This document shows, piece after piece, positions 1 through 7,040 of a DNA stretch of 20,801 nt. The translations under genes and the position numbers were made by a program. The stretch is from an uncultured Lachnospiraceae bacterium (GTDB taxonomy: Bacteria > Bacillota > Clostridia > Lachnospirales > Lachnospiraceae): positions 1-20,801 of the forward strand of contig CACYEU010000207.1 in NCBI GenBank assembly GCA_902773445.1, in the 5' to 3' direction. Every line of letters starts with the position of its first letter. The stretch's first letter is position 1. Below the pieces are notes generated by a model. The model was given only the letters and a program-made list of their open reading frames with translations. It did not search any database and was not told where the DNA came from.

Positions 1-592
1 CCTCTTCATTGCGGATACGCTTGGCGATGATTGGAATATACGCCAGCATGATCAAAAAGGATACCAGTGATCCCAGTATAAGCGGCATTGACAGGAACAG
101 AAACAGCGTCGTCATATACATCGGATGGCGGACGATCCCGTAAAGACCGGTATCGACGACTTTCTGATCCTCCTGCACTTCGATCGTGCGGGAAAGGTAT
201 TCATTTTCGCGCAAAACTTCTGCATACAGTATGTAAGCGATCAGGAAGATGACGGCTGCCGCGATACTGACGCCGCGCGGCAGGACAAGCCATTTAAACC
301 GGAAATTCAGACCCGCGAGAATAAACGAGGCGAGAAACATCAATCCGCTCAATACGATCACAGTCTTCTGCTCGCTCTCTTCTTCTCTGGCATTCAGCCT
401 TTTCCGCAGGAGGTCCGGATTTGTATGCATCATGATCAGACCTGCCGCAAACATCGGGATAAACAGGATTCCGATCAAAAGCCATGCCTGCGGGAAATGA
501 ATCGTTCCGGCCGGTATGAACAGCAGCAAGCCGACCACGATCAAGCCTGTAAGAAACTTTATAATTGCTTTAGAAAATAATTCCTTATTCAT
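1..592 (-). CDS. Isoprenylcysteine carboxyl methyltransferase (ICMT)-like integral membrane protein, 3' end cut by window
   Basis: An open frame runs from an ATG at 592 leftwards to the window edge without a stop, giving 197 visible residues. The protein is very hydrophobic, with about five predicted membrane segments (roughly residues 10-28, 36-54, 78-96, 107-124, 160-190). Near the end it carries VDTGLYGIVRHPMYM (residues 146-160). The RHPMY core at 155-159 is the hallmark of the ICMT/phospholipid methyltransferase superfamily, membrane enzymes that transfer a methyl group from S-adenosylmethionine to a lipid-like or thiol substrate. Bacterial members are mostly uncharacterised, so the substrate is unknown. 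The ATG overlaps the stop of the upstream glycosyltransferase gene (ATGAATAA, 8 bp shared), indicating translational coupling and a common transcript. The family call is solid; the activity is inference. Confidence 0.85.
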   Translation of the reverse strand, partial: MNKELFSKAIIKFLTGLIVVGLLLFIPAGTIHFPQAWLLIGILFIPMFAAGLIMMHTNPDLLRKRLNAREEESEQKTVIVLSGLMFLASFILAGLNFRFKWLVLPRGVSIAAAVIFLIAYILYAEVLRENEYLSRTIEVQEDQKVVDTGLYGIVRHPMYMTTLFLFLSMPLILGSLVSFLIMLAYIPIIAKRIRNEE

Positions 593-2432
593 CTGTTTCA
601 TTTTCCTGATTCTTTTTCTGATTCATCCTCATCAGCTTCCTGTATGCGGCCTTCTGAAACGGTTTGCTGACGATCGGGTACAGGATGCCTCCCGCAAGAC
701 CGATGATCCACACATATTTCCAGGTGGCCAGAAAACCTGTCAGCAGGATCGCGGAAATGATCAGGACCCAGTAAGCCAGCCCAAAGATGCCGTTGACCAT
801 ATTGAGCAGGTTGAGGATATCTTCGCTTTCCGACTGGTGAGGAGCATTCTCGATGAACTCAGCCGCTCCTTCAGCGCCGGGGCATGAACGGAAATCCTCG
901 CAGTATTCTTCTGCTGCCTTGGAATAAGTACCGTGTCCGAGCACTTCCTGGACCGTAAAGCGGATCCCCTCAGCCGAATCGTCTTTCAGCATCAGCCCCG
1001 CATTGATCTCCGTCACCCTCCTCGCAACAGCCTTCTGCTCGCCTGTCTGCGGATAAAGCACCATCGGGGTAGCCATGTACAGACTCTCGGTCACACTGTT
1101 CATGCCGCAGTGCGTGATAAAGATATCCGCTCTCGACAGGATATCCAGCTGGTCGACGTACGGTTCGACCCGGACATTGTCAGGCAGTTCTCCAAGCTTT
1201 TCGATATCGATCGCATTGCCGCATGAGATCAGGACGTCGAGATTAAGATCCTGCATCGCTTCAATACATCTCCGGTAAAACATTGGCCGGTCATTGATCA
1301 CCGTTCCCATTGAGATATAGACAAGAGGCCGGGCCTTCTGTTTGTTCGGCGCCGCTTTTGAGTAAACTGACGGACCTGCGAACAGATAATGATCAGAAAA
1401 GCTTTCGGCATACGGCTGGAACTTTTCAGATGTATAGACGATCGTATCTGTCTTATTGTCATTCTGAACCAGTGCCAGCGGTCCCTTGATATAATAGCCG
1501 TACTGCTCAAGCGTCTTGAGCTCCTTTGCGATCCGGGGCAAGCCGAGCATCAGATCGGCGATTTCCCTCGGAGAATTCTTCATGTATTCCGAAGACATCT
1601 GATTGAACGCAAATGTGCTTGTCGAGACGACCATCGGCACTTTGAATTTGTCGGCGTTGAGTTTTCCCCAGAAGCAGACCGAATCGGTAAAAACGACATC
1701 GGGTTCGAAGCGGGTGAACTGCCGCCTCAGATATCCGTCCATGCTGCGGGTTATCCGAAGATCCTGGATCGTCATCTCAGTCGTCGAGACCCTTTTTAAT
1801 CCCGACTCCTCTTCTTTAGTCAGATCGGGCAGAAGCGTATCGCAGCACCAGAACTCGGCCCCGGTCGCTCTGATCTTTTCTTCGAATTCGCTGAACGAAT
1901 AAAACCTGACGAGATTGCCGCGTCTGACAAGCTCCGTGACGACAGGCAGCATCGGATTCGTATGACCGTGAGCCGGTATACAAAAGACCGCAACTTTCTT
2001 TTTTCCGTCAGCGACCTGTATCTTTTCCTTCTCAGCTTCTTCAACAGCCTGTTCATATCTCTGCTTGAGCAGCTGATAGCGCTGTCTCTTCTCCAGTTTG
2101 GAAAAATGATCCTCCCTGAACTGCTCGGGATTATTGCGGTAATCGAGCTCGATATCCGGGAACTGTCCGCTGGTCAGGTCAAATACCATACCGTCAACAT
2201 CGTTGTAGCAGTGATAGCTGCCGTCAGGCAGCCTGATTCCGTAGACTTTTCCTCCGAGCAGATCCTGCACAAGAAAGGCCGTGACCGAACATTGGCCGCG
2301 TGTCGGATTGTCGGGGGTCCACTCATCGCGCATGCGCGGCGCGCATGTGTCAGCAGCCCAGATGCCGAGCAGGCGGTCGTAGATCTCTTTGATATCCGAT
2401 GTGACATGATCAGATCCGTAGAATTGCTCCAT
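585..2432 (-). CDS. Three-part fusion: YunG-like domain + MGT/GT1-family glycosyltransferase + C-terminal membrane anchor
   Basis: This 615-residue protein has three parts. Residues 1-100 resemble the small Bacillus YunG-type protein: PTRGQCSVTAFLVQDLLGG, then SYHCYND and FDLTSGQF. The Cys48/His74/Asp85 spacing invites comparison with papain-like folds, but that is inference. A charged, probably coiled linker follows (105-145). Residues 146-530 form a GT-B glycosyltransferase of the macrolide/UDP-glycosyl transferase type: an N-terminal GHTNP (156-160), a central VYISMGTV (371-378), and the sugar-nucleotide motif THCGMNSVTESL (440-451) with PQTGEQ after it. Two hydrophobic segments (about 552-570 and 573-590) and a basic tail end the protein. 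Ordinary MGT enzymes are about 400 residues and lack both additions. The anchor suggests a membrane-associated acceptor such as a lipid, or export of a hydrophobic product. It begins 5 bp after the Nudix stop and overlaps the ICMT-like gene. Confidence 0.85.
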   Translation of the reverse strand: MEQFYGSDHVTSDIKEIYDRLLGIWAADTCAPRMRDEWTPDNPTRGQCSVTAFLVQDLLGGKVYGIRLPDGSYHCYNDVDGMVFDLTSGQFPDIELDYRNNPEQFREDHFSKLEKRQRYQLLKQRYEQAVEEAEKEKIQVADGKKKVAVFCIPAHGHTNPMLPVVTELVRRGNLVRFYSFSEFEEKIRATGAEFWCCDTLLPDLTKEEESGLKRVSTTEMTIQDLRITRSMDGYLRRQFTRFEPDVVFTDSVCFWGKLNADKFKVPMVVSTSTFAFNQMSSEYMKNSPREIADLMLGLPRIAKELKTLEQYGYYIKGPLALVQNDNKTDTIVYTSEKFQPYAESFSDHYLFAGPSVYSKAAPNKQKARPLVYISMGTVINDRPMFYRRCIEAMQDLNLDVLISCGNAIDIEKLGELPDNVRVEPYVDQLDILSRADIFITHCGMNSVTESLYMATPMVLYPQTGEQKAVARRVTEINAGLMLKDDSAEGIRFTVQEVLGHGTYSKAAEEYCEDFRSCPGAEGAAEFIENAPHQSESEDILNLLNMVNGIFGLAYWVLIISAILLTGFLATWKYVWIIGLAGGILYPIVSKPFQKAAYRKLMRMNQKKNQENETDE

Positions 2433-2437
2433 ATAGC

Positions 2438-3031
2438 TTATCCTCTCCTCAGCGATAACAGCCAGGCTGTGATGTGGACAGCCTGCTGAAACTCACCGGC
2501 AGAGATCATCCGTTCGATCTCTTCTGCCGGGAGTTTGACCACATGCAAAAACTCCGTTTCGTCAAGTGCCTGATCGGCGATTTTCCGGCAGTTGCGCGCG
2601 ACAAACAGATGCGCGTAATTGTCGGAGACAGTTGCGCTTGACGGTATCGTCATCAGGTGACGCCACTCTGCGGACTCATGGCCTGTCTCCTCGCGAAGCT
2701 CACGCTTTGCCGCCGCCAAAGCTTCTTCAACAGGGAGATCTTTGATCCCGCCGTATTTGTGGTCGCCTGTTCTTTCAATTCCTCCTGCCGGAAACTCGGT
2801 CGTCACCTCTCTGATGCCCTGTCTGAACTGACGGACGCAGAGATAGTTGCCGTCTGTATCCGATGCGACGATCACGACATAGTCTCTGCGGCTGTAATTG
2901 TAAAACGGTTCAAAGACCCTGCCGTCCGGAAAGCGGTATGCCGATGCTCTCAGATCGATCCACTCGTCTGTGATCAGATGTTCGGTATGAAGTTCCTCCC
3001 AGGCAAGGGGATCTTTCTCGTTTCTGTTCAT
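2438..3031 (-). CDS. Nudix hydrolase, ADP-ribose pyrophosphatase-like
   Basis: The 197-residue protein has the N-terminal strand region and central QFR...EFPAGG (about 68-84) typical of ADP-ribose/NDP-sugar pyrophosphatases, followed by the Nudix helix with AAAKRELREETG (106-117). The catalytic Glu residues of the REUXEE core are present (E111, E114, E115). The loop between the AGG and the helix is about ten residues longer than usual (IERTGDHKYGGIKDLP), so the leading part of the Nudix box does not match the exact consensus. The family hydrolyses nucleoside diphosphates linked to another moiety; the substrate is not decidable, though an NDP-sugar would suit the adjacent glycosyltransferase. 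The start is supported by an AAAAGG about 10 bases upstream. It begins 37 bp after the ABC permease stop and ends 5 bp before the glycosyltransferase start. Confidence 0.88.
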   Translation of the reverse strand: MNRNEKDPLAWEELHTEHLITDEWIDLRASAYRFPDGRVFEPFYNYSRRDYVVIVASDTDGNYLCVRQFRQGIREVTTEFPAGGIERTGDHKYGGIKDLPVEEALAAAKRELREETGHESAEWRHLMTIPSSATVSDNYAHLFVARNCRKIADQALDETEFLHVVKLPAEEIERMISAGEFQQAVHITAWLLSLRRG

Positions 3032-3068
3032 GTCAGTTCAACCTTTTCCAGTCATCTTCATTATTATA

Positions 3069-4667
3069 CTACAGAGTCGCAAAGTCTTCTGCGCCTTTCG
3101 TGTCCAGCCAATGCTGAAGGATCAGAGTAAGAATGACCAGCAGGGCCAGAATGACTGCCAGGTAGGCCGCTGCGCCGATCTTATATCCGATCAGCATATA
3201 AAGGCCGGCGATCACGACACTGATGCCCCAGCTGCCGAAAAGAACGATCACGACCGCACCGCTCTGCTTGATCGGAACAGCTTCATTTGACCAGTTCAGA
3301 ACCGGCATTTTCATTCCGATCGTCATTCCGAATACCGCGGAGAACACAACATATACCAGTGCCGCGATCAGCAGAAGCAGTCTGACAGGCACTGAAGCAG
3401 GCGCTGCAGCTGCGGCGCAGACTGCTGTGAACAGCATCGGAATTCCGGTGATGATCACCTGAACGCAGGTCTTTGCCCTCAGGATCATCTTCTGCTCCAC
3501 CGGGAGAGACTGCGGGATCCAGATACTTTTTCCTTCCAGCGATACAGAGGGCGCGGCGATATCGTTCATCGAAGCAAGCATGGTCAGCATCGCAAAAAGA
3601 AAGACGACTGACGTGCCCGTCCTGCCCGAAAAAACCATTTCAAGCGTTTTACAGATATCTCTTCCCATAATCAGCAGAAAAACGCCTGCAGCCGGAATCA
3701 GCAGTGTACCGAGTCCGCAGTTGAGCATATAATTCGCGTTAGATGTGAACCGGGAAAACTCTTTCGCGAGAAGTGCGCCAAAAGGTGTTCTTTCTTTCGC
3801 CTTCCGTTCGACATACCGGACTTTTTCTGTCTTCCCCGAATCTGTCGCGATACTTAAAAAGCTTCTCGTCAGGATCTTCCAGACAAGGGTACAGATCGCC
3901 GTCATGATGACTGCAAAGACGACAGTCGCGATCAAGCTGCCCTCTCCGACTTTGCCGAACAGGTAGAGTGCTTTTGCTGCGCCTTTGACCTTCGCCCCGT
4001 AGACATCCGCGTTATTGATGATATTTCTGATCAGATCATTTGCCTTGAAATAGAAGAAATAATAAGCACCGATAAATGCCAGTGAAATGAGCACTGTAAC
4101 GTAACTTTTGTTCTTCAGCTTCAGACTGATCTTCGCGACGACCCATCCGAGAAGGACCGAAAGCAGCAGGATAAATCCTGTCACGATCAGGAACAACAGG
4201 ACTCCGCAGATGACTCTCGGAACCGTGACGCCCGCCGTGATCCAATAGACGATCAGCGTCGGGATCAGTGCCGTCGCCGCGTACATGGTTCCAAGCAGAT
4301 AGACATTTGCAAGCCGCGCGGCGATAATCGTCCGCACCGGAATCGGCATCGACAGAAGCAGATCGTTATCTTTCGCCAGATAGAGTCCGGAATATGTGTT
4401 AAATACGCTTCCGAACGCGCCGAACACGATCGCGATTCCGCTCATGATCACAAAGTAAAGCCATCCGACACCGGCCTGAACCAGTCCGCCGCACAATGCT
4501 TTTGAAAGCATCGTGAACATGCCGCCGAGGATACCGACCATGATCAGAACAAAAAAGACAAACCAGATCACGATTGCGCCTTTGGAACGCATTTTGTTCT
4601 TTTTCGAGTTGTAGAAGTATCCTTTAAAGACTTCCGACAACTGCTTTTTAAGCAGAACTCTCAGCAT
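3069..4667 (-). CDS. ABC-2 type exporter permease subunit
   Basis: A 532-residue polytopic membrane protein with about 12 hydrophobic segments. The N-terminus is cytoplasmic and basic (KNKMRSKG) before the first helix. It resembles the large ABC-2-like permeases encoded beside EcsA/YxlF-type ATPases in Bacillota. A long soluble stretch near residues 275-300 (DSGKTEKVRYVERKAKERTP) splits the protein into two halves of about six helices each, so one chain could supply a full membrane domain. Its ATG directly abuts the stop of the ATPase gene (TAA then ATG with no gap), so the two are translationally coupled partners. The transported compound is unknown. Exporter polarity is inferred from the family and the lack of a binding-protein gene. 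Confidence 0.85.
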   Translation of the reverse strand: MLRVLLKKQLSEVFKGYFYNSKKNKMRSKGAIVIWFVFFVLIMVGILGGMFTMLSKALCGGLVQAGVGWLYFVIMSGIAIVFGAFGSVFNTYSGLYLAKDNDLLLSMPIPVRTIIAARLANVYLLGTMYAATALIPTLIVYWITAGVTVPRVICGVLLFLIVTGFILLLSVLLGWVVAKISLKLKNKSYVTVLISLAFIGAYYFFYFKANDLIRNIINNADVYGAKVKGAAKALYLFGKVGEGSLIATVVFAVIMTAICTLVWKILTRSFLSIATDSGKTEKVRYVERKAKERTPFGALLAKEFSRFTSNANYMLNCGLGTLLIPAAGVFLLIMGRDICKTLEMVFSGRTGTSVVFLFAMLTMLASMNDIAAPSVSLEGKSIWIPQSLPVEQKMILRAKTCVQVIITGIPMLFTAVCAAAAAPASVPVRLLLLIAALVYVVFSAVFGMTIGMKMPVLNWSNEAVPIKQSGAVVIVLFGSWGISVVIAGLYMLIGYKIGAAAYLAVILALLVILTLILQHWLDTKGAEDFATL

Positions 4668-5375
4668 TTATTCAGCCTCCAGTTCCAGGAAAACTTCTTC
4701 CAGACTGTCATCTCCTTTGACTTCTTCCATCGTGCCGGCTTTGATCAGCCTTCCCTGTTTGATGATTGCGACTTTATCGCAGAGTTTCTCCGCGACTTCA
4801 AGTACATGGGTCGAGAAGAAAATCGCGCCGCCGGCATCACAGTGGTCGCGCATCATCTCTTTGAGCAGATGCGAAGCCTTCGGATCGAGTCCGACAAAAG
4901 GCTCATCCATCACGATCAGCTTCGGATCGTGGATCCATGCCGAAATGACTGCCAGTTTCTGCTTCATGCCGTGTGAATAAGCGGCAATCGGCTGTCCGAG
5001 ATCCCCGGTCAGTTCAAAGATATCCGCGAATTTTCTGATCCGCTCCTGCCTGACATCGGCCGGAATCCTGAATACATCAGCGATAAAATTCAGATATTTG
5101 ATGCCGCTCATGAAATCATAGAGATCGGGATTGTCCGGGATATAAGCCAGATCTCTCTTGCTTTCAACCGGGCTGTCGGTAACTGAGATCCCGCCGATCT
5201 CGATCCTGCCCTGATCAAAGCGGAGAATACCGGCCACGCTCTTTAGTGTCGTGGTTTTGCCGGCGCCGTTATGACCGATAAATCCGTAGATCTCTCCGGG
5301 GTGGATGTGCAGCGACAGATCATCAACTGCTTTGACATCTCCGTATGTTTTTGTCAGATGTTCTATCTTCAGCAT
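4668..5375 (-). CDS. ABC transporter ATP-binding protein (exporter type)
   Basis: This 235-residue nucleotide-binding subunit carries all the core ABC motifs: Walker A GHNGAGKTT (34-42), signature YSHGMKQKL (133-141, in place of LSGGQ), Walker B LIVMDEP (153-159), D-loop GLDP and switch histidine STH (188-190). The position usually held by the Q-loop glutamine reads YIPDNPDLYD, as in many exporter ATPases of the Ecs/YxlF group. The C-terminus lacks the TOBE extension of sugar importers. An excellent ribosome binding site, GAAGGAG, precedes the ATG. It pairs with the permease encoded immediately downstream to drive ATP-dependent export of an unidentified substrate. It follows the lipid kinase gene by about 100 bp, a gap that contains a stem-loop. 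Confidence 0.92.
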   Translation of the reverse strand: MLKIEHLTKTYGDVKAVDDLSLHIHPGEIYGFIGHNGAGKTTTLKSVAGILRFDQGRIEIGGISVTDSPVESKRDLAYIPDNPDLYDFMSGIKYLNFIADVFRIPADVRQERIRKFADIFELTGDLGQPIAAYSHGMKQKLAVISAWIHDPKLIVMDEPFVGLDPKASHLLKEMMRDHCDAGGAIFFSTHVLEVAEKLCDKVAIIKQGRLIKAGTMEEVKGDDSLEEVFLELEAE

Positions 5376-5409
5376 GTCAGAGTCTCCTTCTGCTGTCTTA
5401 CATATGATC

Positions 5410-5441
5410 AGCTCCCCGGTGCCTGAAAGACATGGGGAGCT
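5410..5441 (-). repeat. 8-bp inverted repeat between lipid kinase and ABC exporter genes
   Basis: AGCTCCCC (5410-5417) and GGGGAGCT (5434-5441) form a perfect 8-bp stem with a 16-base loop. On the minus strand the bases after the stem are GATCATATG, without a run of T, so this is not a textbook intrinsic terminator. On the plus strand GTTTTC follows, but no plus-strand gene ends here. It could be a weak terminator, an mRNA processing or stability element, or a protein-binding site separating the two parts of the minus-strand gene cluster. No convincing promoter was seen in the 101-bp gap. Confidence 0.5.
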
Positions 5442-5476
5442 GTGTTTTCTGATGTGTTCCGCCGGGCGGTGTACAG

Positions 5477-6286
5477 TTACAGCTCCGCAGTATATTCAGT
5501 CACATCCAGTACTGTCTCACCGTCGATCTGTGCCGCGCTGGGCGTGTCAAACCGGACATGGATCTTTCTGCCGGTGATCACGGTTGTCATATCTGTCAGC
5601 TCCACGTGTTTCCCTTCGAAGATTGTCGGGAAAGCTTTCAGGCTCTTGAGCTTGGACTTGCAGTGATAGACGATCACGGTCAGCACATCCGAATTGCGGT
5701 CCTGGCCCGGTGCGAGCATCATGCCGCCGCCGCAATACCGGCCTTTCATCGCCGGAGCGAGCCAGGCATGATCAAATTCATAGTCTTTGCCGTCAACATT
5801 GATCCAGACATGACGCGGTTTGTATTTGAAGAGCAGACCTTTGATCGCGATCGCGGTATAGTTGATTTTTTTGTTCGGCTTCTTCGCCTTGATCCGGTCA
5901 GCTTCCTCGCAGCAGTATCCGTCGATGCCGAAGCTCATGTTGTTGATGTATTTATAGGCCTTGCCCTTTACATACGCAGTCGGAAGATTGTGCAGATATG
6001 GGTTGAGCAATACTTCCCTGCCGGGCTTTTCATTGATATCGTTCAGGAAATCGTTACCGGTGCCGCTGCCGTAGAGATAGACATTGTGGTCCAGATTTTC
6101 ATAGTCGAGATGGTTGATCATATAATTGATCGTGCCGTCTCCGCCTACCAGGACGACCTCGTCTTCGGGTTTCAGTCCGGCGAAAAATTCCGGGTATTCG
6201 ATCTTCGTTACATCAATGACTTCCACGCCCGGTATCTCGACGACATTGCCATTGTTCGCCAATGGATTTTGAAGATAGTATTTCAT
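5477..6286 (-). CDS. Diacylglycerol kinase catalytic-domain (DAGK/YegS-family) lipid kinase
   Basis: The 269-residue protein has the family's nucleotide-binding signature VLVGGDGTINYMINHL (45-60), the second glycine-rich element YLYGSGTGNDFLND (70-83), and the C-terminal SAAQIDGE element. These fit soluble, membrane-associated bacterial lipid kinases such as DgkB and YegS, which phosphorylate diacylglycerol or related lipids with ATP. At 269 residues it is slightly shorter than typical members (about 290-310), mainly because the N-terminal lobe is compact. The ATG is preceded by AAAGGAGG at 7-base spacing. It lies 16 bp downstream of the lysoplasmalogenase-like gene, so the two should be co-transcribed, and both products would act in membrane lipid turnover. 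Which lipid is phosphorylated cannot be read from the sequence. Confidence 0.88.
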   Translation of the reverse strand: MKYYLQNPLANNGNVVEIPGVEVIDVTKIEYPEFFAGLKPEDEVVLVGGDGTINYMINHLDYENLDHNVYLYGSGTGNDFLNDINEKPGREVLLNPYLHNLPTAYVKGKAYKYINNMSFGIDGYCCEEADRIKAKKPNKKINYTAIAIKGLLFKYKPRHVWINVDGKDYEFDHAWLAPAMKGRYCGGGMMLAPGQDRNSDVLTVIVYHCKSKLKSLKAFPTIFEGKHVELTDMTTVITGRKIHVRFDTPSAAQIDGETVLDVTEYTAEL

Positions 6287-6302
6287 CAGATTGCCTCCTT
6301 TG

Positions 6303-6953
6303 TCAGTGCAGGATCAGTCCCAATACGATCAGAAACTCGCCGAGCGAGTAAGTCAGCATTACAAGGAAATGTGTCTTCAGACGGCTGTTTTTGTTAAAGC
6401 GCACAAAGAACAGTGACGAGTCAGACACAAAGAACAGCAGCGCGCCGATCGCGGTGATTACAGCCGCGGCGCCGGCCGCGCTCAGTGAACGGAACCAGGC
6501 AAAGCAGTTCATCGCGCCGTTGAGCAGCAGATAAAGAAGCATCGGATAGAACAACGCCTTCGGCAGATACGGTCTCAGTTTTCTGAAAATCGTCAGCGTT
6601 GTCATGATGAACAGGATCGGCAGGATCACGATCACCGCTTTGTTGACTCTCGAAAAATCTGTCAGCTTTGCGTAGGTTGCAATGAAGAACGCGTGGCTGA
6701 TCATAAACGCGATACCGCCGGCCGTAAACCACTGCAGTCCTTTCGGGATCAGCAGCACGTCGCCGAGCCACGAGAACAGAAGCGCTGCCACCACGCTCAG
6801 CATGATCGGATCCGCGCTCAGGCAGTAAAACGCGAGCAGAAGCAACAGGATGAACGGCTTTGTCTTGTTGCGCAGCGGTTTATCCTGCTTCAGTGAGGCA
6901 TACAGATGAATGCCTGTCACGATAAAAAATAGAATTAACGCAATGATCTTCAT
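6303..6953 (-). CDS. YhhN/TMEM86-family membrane protein (lysoplasmalogenase-like)
   Basis: A 216-residue, almost wholly hydrophobic protein with about eight predicted helices. Family landmarks are SWLGDVLLIPKG and the later GALLFFVSDSSLFFVRF, with acidic residues inside helices, as in the YhhN/TMEM86 family. Characterised members cleave the vinyl-ether bond of lysoplasmalogens. Plasmalogens occur in many anaerobic Bacillota, which makes this role plausible but unproven. A longer frame could start at 6989, but its extra residues MRQPLVLCYNTD would be encoded inside a terminator-like stem-loop. The start at 6953 gives MKIIALILFF directly into the first helix. No Shine-Dalgarno sequence precedes it; a TGnTATAAT box lies six bases upstream, suggesting a leaderless message. 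Confidence 0.82.
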   Translation of the reverse strand: MKIIALILFFIVTGIHLYASLKQDKPLRNKTKPFILLLLLAFYCLSADPIMLSVVAALLFSWLGDVLLIPKGLQWFTAGGIAFMISHAFFIATYAKLTDFSRVNKAVIVILPILFIMTTLTIFRKLRPYLPKALFYPMLLYLLLNGAMNCFAWFRSLSAAGAAAVITAIGALLFFVSDSSLFFVRFNKNSRLKTHFLVMLTYSLGEFLIVLGLILH

Positions 6954-6959
6954 GTCTGT

Positions 6960-6968
6960 ATTATAGCA
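6960..6968 (-). promoter_or_regulatory. Extended -10 promoter element for the lysoplasmalogenase-like gene
   Basis: On the minus strand the sequence reads TGCTATAAT, an exact extended -10 (TGnTATAAT). The last T is at 6960 and the ATG begins at 6953, seven bases further, where a transcript would normally start. There is no good -35 at 17 bp (TGCGGC), which extended -10 promoters can tolerate. Together with the missing ribosome binding site this points to transcription starting at or next to the start codon. Confidence 0.55.
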
Positions 6969-7016
6969 CAGAACGAGAGGCTGCCGCATCTATTATGCAG
7001 CAACCCCTCGTTCTGT
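6968..7016 (-). terminator. Long stem-loop ending the sugar-transport operon (terminator-like)
   Basis: Arms 6968-6989 and 6995-7016 with loop 6990-6994 fold, as minus-strand RNA, into an uninterrupted 22-bp stem with three G-U pairs and a 5-base loop (AAUAG). On the plus strand those G-U pairs become C/A mismatches, so the structure is specific to the transcript of the ATPase gene that ends at 7041. No run of T follows it on the minus strand (TGCTATAATAC), so it may act as a stalling or 3'-stabilising hairpin rather than a classic intrinsic terminator. Confidence 0.7.
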
Positions 7017-7040
7017 CAAGAAAACCATGTATGAATGCAT

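Noticed and set aside
3063..3068. TATAAT between ABC permease and Nudix genes as a promoter
   Set aside because: The -35 position reads GCAGAA and there is no TG extension; support is too weak beyond the A/T-rich spacer.
5558..6397. Long plus-strand open frame opposite the lipid kinase
   Set aside because: It is the antisense shadow of a well-recognised kinase gene and has no family resemblance or ribosome binding site.
6954..6989. Longer start for the lysoplasmalogenase-like gene at 6989
   Set aside because: The extra codons lie in a 22-bp terminator-like stem, are not hydrophobic like the family N-terminus, and have no ribosome binding site.
7014..7019. Perfect TTGACA on the minus strand as -35 for the lysoplasmalogenase-like gene
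   Set aside because: It lies 48 bp from the TATAAT, far beyond a workable spacer, and is partly in the stem-loop.
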